11,370 bases of DNA, taken from the NCBI GenBank assembly GCA_023246275.1, contig JAHFIS010000009.1, forward strand, positions 1-11,370. The letters are read 5' to 3'. Below are positions 7,423 to 11,370 of this stretch, in pieces. The translations under genes were made by a program, and so were the position numbers. Each line of letters begins with the position of its first letter. The stretch's first letter is position 1. Below the pieces are notes generated by a model. The model was not told the DNA's origin, searched no databases, and saw only the letters and a program-made list of their open reading frames with translations. This stretch comes from Candidatus Uhrbacteria bacterium. GTDB lineage: Bacteria > Patescibacteriota > Patescibacteriia > UBA9934 > GWF2-40-263.

Positions 7423-8214
7423 AATTTCGAACGTGTCCTTTTGGGAGATTTGATAATGTCGCGCGGCCGAGCTTCCCTGGACGACGAGCTCGAGGAAACG
7501 CTTGTCCTTGAACCCCGAGGAGCCGACGATGAGACCGGTGTGGTAATCGGGGACCTGGCGGAGCTGCTTGTAGCAGGTTGCTTCGATCGCCAGGCCGTTC
7601 AGGATGAACTCGCGCTTGGCGCCTTCCTCGAAGTTGATGTCGCTCGGGAGCAGGGTCATCTTGCAGTTGCCGAACGAGTCGATCCACCAGACCCCCGGGC
7701 CCGCGTCCGGGATTTCCGAGAACGGGAGAACTTCGCACGGGGCGTCAACCTTGTCCCAGACGATGCGGGCGAGGCGCGGGAGATAGTCGAAGCTGCGGAA
7801 CTGGCTGGTGGCCGCGTGCTCGATCGTGGCTTCGTCGTAGCCGCCGTACGCCAGCACCTCGCGGATGTCCGTGACGTTCACGCGGTCGGCGATGCCGAGC
7901 TTCTTCACGAGCGAGAGCGTCTCGCCGTCTATGGTGCAGACGACCAGGATCTTGTTGAACCAGAAGTATCCGAACGGCGTGCCATTGGGCCACTTCTCCT
8001 TGGCGCGGCCATGGCGCGGCGCCACGTTGACCGCGATGACGCCCTCCGCGTCGCCCGCGCCGTCCAACACGTCAATAAGATTTCCGGCCGCCTCGATGTC
8101 GGAAGAGACTCCCACGAAGGAGATGTTCTGGCCCGGAAACAGCTCGGCGTAGCGCGTTTCCTGGCGCGACTGGGCGTTTGCATCGCGGCAATCGGTGATG
8201 AGGGTGATGAACAT
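7411..8214 (-). CDS. SAM hydroxide adenosyltransferase (DUF62/SAM_HAT) family protein
   Basis: A 267-residue protein of the family that splits S-adenosylmethionine to adenosine and methionine using water, related to chlorinase/fluorinase enzymes. The order fits: an N-terminal strand with FITLITDCRDANA, the counterpart of the family's TDFG..D motif, with Asp8 and Asp11; a central segment with VNVAPRHG and later TIDGETLSLV, the counterpart of PDNGLLSLV; and a C-terminal barrel with WWIDSFGNCKMTLLP (family IDxFGN) and IVGSSGF plus QGSSAARHYQI. The usual VVDPGVG segment is replaced by VAPRHGRAK followed by an unusual NGTPFGYFWFN, so it belongs to a divergent subgroup and its reaction may differ. 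The start at 8214 is fixed by the promoter; an upstream in-frame ATG at 8244 lies in the -35/-10 spacer. It is predicted leaderless and divergent from the transglutaminase-like gene. Confidence 0.8.
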   Translation of the reverse strand: MFITLITDCRDANAQSRQETRYAELFPGQNISFVGVSSDIEAAGNLIDVLDGAGDAEGVIAVNVAPRHGRAKEKWPNGTPFGYFWFNKILVVCTIDGETLSLVKKLGIADRVNVTDIREVLAYGGYDEATIEHAATSQFRSFDYLPRLARIVWDKVDAPCEVLPFSEIPDAGPGVWWIDSFGNCKMTLLPSDINFEEGAKREFILNGLAIEATCYKQLRQVPDYHTGLIVGSSGFKDKRFLELVVQGSSAARHYQISQKDTFEITRG

Positions 8215-8288
8215 AATGGACGAAGAATAGCAGAATATTGACATTTTGTCAAAAAAAGCGTATTGTTCGTCGCTTAGGAGTTCCTTTC
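8215..8288. promoter_or_regulatory. Overlapping divergent promoters on a TTGACA palindrome
   Basis: TTGACATTTTGTCAA at 8238-8252 supplies a perfect -35 box to each strand. Plus: TTGACA (8238-8243), 17-bp spacer, TATTGT (8261-8266), then AGGAG (8276-8280), 8 nt before the ATG at 8289. Minus: TTGACA (8252-8247), 17-bp spacer, TATTCT (8229-8224), then 9 nt to the ATG at 8214 with no Shine-Dalgarno. The two -35 boxes share one 15-bp palindrome, so the two promoters probably compete or share a regulator. Confidence 0.85.
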
Positions 8289-9101
8289 ATGGCAAGAATC
8301 ATCACGGAAAATGACCGGTATCCGGACACTCGTTGGAATAGGACCATACGCGCTGAGGAACGCGTCCAGTGGCTGCTCGAAATGAGAAATCTGCCCGGAT
8401 ACGGACAGGTGGCATTTTTCAAAGGCCGGCATGTCATCGGCCGCGACCGTCAGATCGTCGAGGGCGTCTATCTTGGGGCTTACGCTCGCGAGGCAATCGT
8501 CGTCTCGGAACGCGACGGCCGACTCGAAGAAGTCTACCGCACCATGCGCCGCCTGCTTGGGACGTTTCCATCGCGACTGGACGAAGCCGTCATCATTCGG
8601 GTCGTGCACGAGTACGTTCGGGAACTTCTTCCCGGGGGTGCCGGCGCGACGGAGGCAATCGTTCGGAAGCACATCGGACGGAACGACGAGGATCGGAAGA
8701 TCGACCTGACCCTTTTCATCGAGGGTCGTGCCGGCGTCTGCCGACACCGGGCCCTGCTGGGCGGCTATCTCGTCGAGAAGCTCATCCGGGATAAAATCCT
8801 GGTTGGGTCGTGCTCGATCGACCGAAACGAGACGGACGAGGGCGGACATGCCTGGGTACGGTTCACGTCGAAGCAGACCGCGAGAATCCTGATCTCGGAC
8901 GCAGGCCTCGACGAGTGCGGAGACATCTTCAAAGTCGAGCCAAAGTGGGGGTACCGCCGACCGGAAGACAATGCCCCTGTCGACGGGCCGATTCCATCAC
9001 TCGTCAAGAAGTCCCCGCTCTTCGACGAACTCGACGCGGCCGTCGCCGCCGTTTCCCTCCTCTGGGCCGTATGGCACTTCGGCCTCTCCCGCCTGTTCTA
9101 A
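8289..9101 (+). CDS. Transglutaminase-like cysteine-protease-fold protein
   Basis: A 270-residue protein. Residues about 145-207 contain the transglutaminase-like triad in order: Cys151 in GVCRHRALLGGYLVEKL, His187 in GGHAWVRF and Asp204 in ISDAGLDECG. Proteins of this superfamily act as peptidases, amidases or crosslinkers; the substrate is not evident. The N-terminal 140 residues, including a charged helix ending in ELLPGGAG, are not recognised. There is no signal peptide, but the C-terminal 25 residues (AVAAVSLLWAVWHFGLSRLF) are hydrophobic and could be a tail anchor or a buried helix. The start is fixed by the promoter and AGGAG 8 nt upstream. The stop codon TAA lies in the loop of its terminator. 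Confidence 0.8.
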   Translation: MARIITENDRYPDTRWNRTIRAEERVQWLLEMRNLPGYGQVAFFKGRHVIGRDRQIVEGVYLGAYAREAIVVSERDGRLEEVYRTMRRLLGTFPSRLDEAVIIRVVHEYVRELLPGGAGATEAIVRKHIGRNDEDRKIDLTLFIEGRAGVCRHRALLGGYLVEKLIRDKILVGSCSIDRNETDEGGHAWVRFTSKQTARILISDAGLDECGDIFKVEPKWGYRRPEDNAPVDGPIPSLVKKSPLFDELDAAVAAVSLLWAVWHFGLSRLF

Positions 9102-9118
9102 CGGGCGGGTTTTTCTTT
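9088..9118 (+). terminator. Intrinsic terminator overlapping the transglutaminase-like gene end
   Basis: CCCGCCTGT (9088-9096) pairs with ACGGGCGGG (9101-9109) with one G-U pair, around a TCTA loop, followed by TTTTTCTTT (9110-9118). The stop TAA at 9099-9101 spans the loop edge. The rarA promoter begins directly after it. Confidence 0.85.
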
Positions 9119-9119
9119 G

Positions 9120-9136
9120 TGCTACAATCCTGCCGT
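9120..9136 (+). promoter_or_regulatory. Extended -10 promoter of rarA, leaderless
   Basis: TGCTACAAT (9120-9128) is an extended -10 element (TG-N-TACAAT), ending 8 nt before the rarA ATG at 9137. No -35 match is present at 17 bp because that position is inside the preceding terminator. No Shine-Dalgarno is visible, so the transcript should begin at or within a few bases of the start codon. Confidence 0.68.
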
Positions 9137-10405
9137 ATGTCCACCCCAAAAACCCTCTTCGACTCCCCTGCCAACGATTCGCGTCATTCCCCGCTTGCAG
9201 ACCGAATGCGCCCGAAAACCCTTGCCGAATACGAAGGCCAGCGGCAGATCGTGGGCGAAGGGACCATTCTGCGGGAGGCACTCGAGCGCGACCAGATTCC
9301 GTCGATGGTGTTTTGGGGTCCGCCGGGGAGCGGCAAGACGACGCTGGCGAAGCTGATCGCGGAGACGACCAAGTCGCACTTCATCGCATTCAGCGCGATC
9401 TCCGGGACGGTCAAGGAGATCCGCGAGACGATCGCCGGGGCGGATGCGCGAAAGAAAATGTATGGAGAGAAGACGCTGCTGTTCGTCGACGAGATCCATC
9501 GGTTCAACAAGGCCCAGCAGGACGCGTTTCTCCCGGCGGTCGAGAGCGGGATCATCACCCTCATCGGAGCGACGACCGAAAACCCGTCGTTCGAGGTGAA
9601 CTCGGCCCTTCTGTCGCGATGCCGCGTCTTCGTTCTCGCCATGCTCGAACCCGAGGCGGTCGTCGCGATTCTTCGACGCGCGCTCGCCGACGAGACGAAC
9701 GGGCTGGGCAAGCTCAAGCTGACGGTCGACGACGATACGCTCGCGTACCTTGCGATGATGTCGAACGGCGACGCGCGGGTCGCCCTGAATGCGCTCGAGC
9801 TCGCCGCCGGGTCCAACGCCGGATGTTCTCCCCTAACACCCGGCGTTTCTCGGAAACGCGTCGCGGAAGCGCTCCAGAAGACGCACCTGCTGTACGACCG
9901 CGCTGGCGAAGAGCACTACAACATCATCTCCGCCCTCCACAAGTCGATGCGCGGAAACGACGCGAACGCCGCGCTCTACTGGCTCGGCCGCATGCTCGAG
10001 GCCGGAGAGGACCCGATCTACGTCGCGCGGCGCCTCGTCCGTTTCTCATCGGAGGACATCGGCCTCGCGGACCCGAACGCGCTCGTTCAGGCCGTCGCGG
10101 CGTTCCAGGCGAGCCATCAGCTCGGGATGCCGGAATGCAACGTGATCCTGGCGCAGTGCGTGGCTTATCTTGCCCGCGCCCCGAAATCAAACGCTCTTTA
10201 TCTCGCCTACGGAAAAGTTCAGCGCGACATCCAGGAACTGCCCGCCGAACCGGTTCCGATTCATCTGAGGAACGCGCCGACAAAACTGATGAAGGATCTC
10301 GGATACGGAAAGAATTATAAATACACGCCTAGCTTTGAAAACGTCGAGGACGCGCAGCAGGACTTTCTGCCGGAACGTCTCAAGAACAAAAAATATCTGG
10401 AATAG
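9137..10405 (+). CDS. rarA: Replication-associated recombination protein A (RarA/MgsA AAA+ ATPase)
   Basis: A 422-residue AAA+ ATPase that acts at stalled replication forks. The family order is complete: LADRMRPKTLAEYEGQRQIVG at about 20-40, Walker A GPPGSGKT (61-68), Walker B LLFVDEIHRF with Asp118/Glu119, sensor 1 and Arg-finger region IGATTENPSFEVNSALLSRCRVF, an AAA lid with NGDARVALNALE, then the RarA-specific oligomerisation part (HYNIISALHKSMRGNDANAALYWLGRML, then RRLVRFSSEDIGLADPNAL) and a C-terminal YKYTPSFENVEDAQQDFLPE. Length is normal for the family. The ATG at 9137 follows the extended -10 element by 8 nt; the frame is open further upstream but that part overlaps the preceding gene. 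It is apparently monocistronic. No U-tailed terminator follows, only a short hairpin around the stop codon (10396-10411). Confidence 0.96.
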   Translation: MSTPKTLFDSPANDSRHSPLADRMRPKTLAEYEGQRQIVGEGTILREALERDQIPSMVFWGPPGSGKTTLAKLIAETTKSHFIAFSAISGTVKEIRETIAGADARKKMYGEKTLLFVDEIHRFNKAQQDAFLPAVESGIITLIGATTENPSFEVNSALLSRCRVFVLAMLEPEAVVAILRRALADETNGLGKLKLTVDDDTLAYLAMMSNGDARVALNALELAAGSNAGCSPLTPGVSRKRVAEALQKTHLLYDRAGEEHYNIISALHKSMRGNDANAALYWLGRMLEAGEDPIYVARRLVRFSSEDIGLADPNALVQAVAAFQASHQLGMPECNVILAQCVAYLARAPKSNALYLAYGKVQRDIQELPAEPVPIHLRNAPTKLMKDLGYGKNYKYTPSFENVEDAQQDFLPERLKNKKYLE

Positions 10406-10669
10406 TCCAGACAAACGCAAACTCCACGCACGCACTGGATTTGGTCCTATTGCAGTCGGGTATTTCTCAAAAGAGATCGCGTTTCGTCGTCGCACTGCCA
10501 GGGTGAGCCGGGAGCTCGATCGACAATCCGCTAAACCGCGGGGCTCTCATTCCGTCTTCCAAGGAAGACGGACTTTACCAAGCCCTAGTACCAAATTTAG
10601 CCCAAATCAGTTCGTGTGTGGAGTGATTTCATTATAAATCACGCGGATAAAAAATGAAAGGTTAGAAAA
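10406..10669. other. Non-coding gap rich in inverted repeats, unassigned
   Basis: The gap between convergent rarA and the anti-sigma-like gene has no convincing protein gene. It holds these structures: TCTGGA/TCCAGA (10396-10411) around the rarA stop; GAGCC (10505-10509) facing GGCTC (10542-10546); CCGC/GCGG (10528-10541); a perfect 10-bp arm hairpin TCCGTCTTCC-AA-GGAAGACGGA (10551-10572), enclosed by GGGCT (10541-10545) and AGCCC (10581-10585); and GTGATTT/AAATCAC (10623-10642). A minus-strand TATAAT lies at 10631-10636 without a clear -35. It could be a small RNA or a remnant of a mobile element; the sequence does not decide. A 27-codon minus-strand frame (10467-10550) exists but is weak. 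Confidence 0.5.
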
Positions 10670-10699
10670 CATCGCGCCCGCTTGTCGGAGGGCGCGATG
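10666..10699 (-). terminator. Intrinsic terminator of the sigma/anti-sigma operon
   Basis: On the minus strand CATCGCGCCC (10699-10690), a 10-nt loop and GGGCGCGATG (10679-10670) form a perfect 10-bp stem followed by TTTTCTAACCTTTC. It starts 26 nt past the stop of the anti-sigma-like gene. There is no T run on the plus strand, so it would not stop rarA transcripts well. Confidence 0.88.
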
Positions 10700-10725
10700 C
10701 TCTCTGTTCCTCTCATCGTTCGCGA

Positions 10726-11211
10726 TCACCGCGCGACGGCAAAGTTGATGGACGGCTGCGCGAACTCGAGGACGTGCCGGACTTCCGGACGAAGCTCGAA
10801 CGAGGCGAACTGCACGGGCGCGGGGCGCGAAAGGAATGGTTCGGCCTCGTAAGAAAGTCCGGAACGTTCCGGCGCGATCTGCTCCTGGCTTGATTTCACG
10901 TCGACCAAACGCACCGGAACGGTCCGTGCCGCTGGAACACTTGACGTTCCTGACCCGGGATGGCGCATGTCCGGAAGCTCGAACGACATAACGCTCACCA
11001 CGAGCACGGCGACGATGGCGCCGCCGGCGACGAGCGTGGTCGAGTACGTGAAAAAACGCATCCAGACAAGCCGGAACCGATTGCGCTCGAAGCGCGTCGA
11101 GTTTAAGAGGGCGCGGCGTAGAGCATATTTGTGCGCCACGTCCTCCGCAACCTCCACGGACCCCATCCGCTGCAGAAGTTCCTCAAGTTGTAACAGCGTC
11201 TGTTCGGGCAT
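10726..11211 (-). CDS. Anti-sigma-factor-like single-pass membrane protein
   Basis: A 161-residue protein that overlaps the end of the sigma-factor gene by 29 bp. The cytoplasmic N-terminus (about 1-50) is helical and charged (LLQLEELLQRMGSVEVAEDVAHKYALRRALLN). A single membrane segment follows at about 55-77 (YSTTLVAGGAIVAVLVVSVMSF). The remaining roughly 85 residues are exported, rich in Pro, Ser and Arg, with no recognised domain. The layout matches the usual partner of an ECF sigma factor, which holds the sigma at the membrane until a signal arrives. No zinc-binding His/Cys anti-sigma motif is visible, so the call rests on position and topology. An alternative start at Met16 (11166) cannot be excluded; 11211 keeps the whole N-terminal helix. 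Confidence 0.65.
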   Translation of the reverse strand: MPEQTLLQLEELLQRMGSVEVAEDVAHKYALRRALLNSTRFERNRFRLVWMRFFTYSTTLVAGGAIVAVLVVSVMSFELPDMRHPGSGTSSVPAARTVPVRLVDVKSSQEQIAPERSGLSYEAEPFLSRPAPVQFASFELRPEVRHVLEFAQPSINFAVAR

Positions 11212-11370
11212 AGGTCTTGATCGACTCGCGTTCCTCCGCTGGCAGGCGGGGGAACATGAGCACTTGGAGCTTTTTGAGCGCGCGATGGATATGTGACTTA
11301 ATCGTTCCTTCCTTCATGCTTGTGGCCGTTGCTATTTCAGGAATGCTGAGATCCGAGAAGTACCGCATCG
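11183..11370 (-). CDS. ECF-type RNA polymerase sigma factor, C-terminal part (5' end missing)
   Basis: The frame is open to the right edge, so only the last 62 or so codons are present. RYFSDLSIPEIATATSMKEGTIKSHIHRALKKLQ is a sigma region 4 helix-turn-helix, the part that recognises the -35 box, and matches ECF (sigma-E-like) sigma factors. The tail RLPAEERESIKTYARTDAVTT is not conserved. It ends inside the start of the anti-sigma-like gene, so the two are almost certainly co-transcribed and translationally coupled. Regions 2 and the start codon lie outside the window. Confidence 0.88.
   Translation of the reverse strand, partial: MRYFSDLSIPEIATATSMKEGTIKSHIHRALKKLQVLMFPRLPAEERESIKTYARTDAVTT

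Noticed and set aside
6841..8241. A 466-codon open frame on the plus strand
   Set aside because: It runs antisense across two genes with family motifs, promoters and terminators, and its composition is that of a high-GC shadow frame.
8215..8244. In-frame ATG at 8244 as the SAM-HAT start
   Set aside because: It lies between the -35 and -10 boxes of the gene's own promoter, so it would not be transcribed.
8971..10320. A 449-codon open frame overlapping rarA
   Set aside because: It is very Arg-rich without motifs and lies in another frame of a clear AAA+ ATPase.
10540..10600. Minus-strand GGTAAAGTCCG resembling an RNase P RNA conserved element
   Set aside because: The surrounding bases do not match and the gap is too short for RNase P RNA; tRNA, tmRNA and SRP RNA signatures were also looked for and not found.

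Overview
The window is GC-rich and gene-dense, with short intergenic gaps, small versions of bacterial families and genes on both strands. No phylogenetic marker (rRNA, ribosomal protein) is present. Three things together suggest a Patescibacteria/CPR-type bacterium: the short MutY with a helical C-terminus instead of a NUDIX domain, a divergent SAM-hydroxide adenosyltransferase-family protein, and several single-anchor exported proteins of unknown function. This is inference, with moderate confidence.

Layout, left to right. A 5'-truncated RhlE-like DEAD-box RNA helicase (+, 2-1420) and a membrane-anchored beta-propeller-like protein (-, 1489-2667) converge on one bidirectional hairpin terminator. 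The propeller gene is head-to-head with an exported alpha/beta-hydrolase-like protein (+, 2718-4187). That gene leads a tight four-gene cluster: the hydrolase-like protein, a small anchored protein ending in a cysteine knot-like motif (4190-4522), MutY (4528-5484) and a histidine phosphatase (5481-6125). On the minus strand follow a Phd/YefM-RelE/ParE toxin-antitoxin pair (6147-6680), a small multi-pass membrane protein (6763-7332) and the SAM-HAT family protein (7411-8214). The last is divergent from a transglutaminase-like protein (+, 8289-9101), followed by RarA/MgsA (+, 9137-10405). After a roughly 320-bp gap rich in inverted repeats, the minus strand carries an anti-sigma-like membrane protein (10726-11211), overlapping the end of an ECF-type sigma factor that runs off the right edge.

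The clearest unusual signals are in gene expression and small elements. (1) Five genes have a -10-like hexamer ending only 8-9 nt before the ATG, which predicts leaderless mRNAs; two others have a normal promoter plus a Shine-Dalgarno. The SAM-HAT/transglutaminase pair shows both modes back to back from one 15-bp palindrome whose arms are the two -35 boxes. (2) A degenerate 71-bp palindromic element lies in frame inside mutY and adds 24 residues just before the helix-hairpin-helix. (3) Two minus-strand genes share an almost identical 25-bp terminator cassette. (4) In three or four genes the stop codon falls exactly in a hairpin loop. (5) The 10406-10669 gap contains nested hairpins that I cannot assign.

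No CRISPR array, tRNA, rRNA or intact insertion sequence is visible. I see no clear multi-gene defence system beyond the toxin-antitoxin pair.
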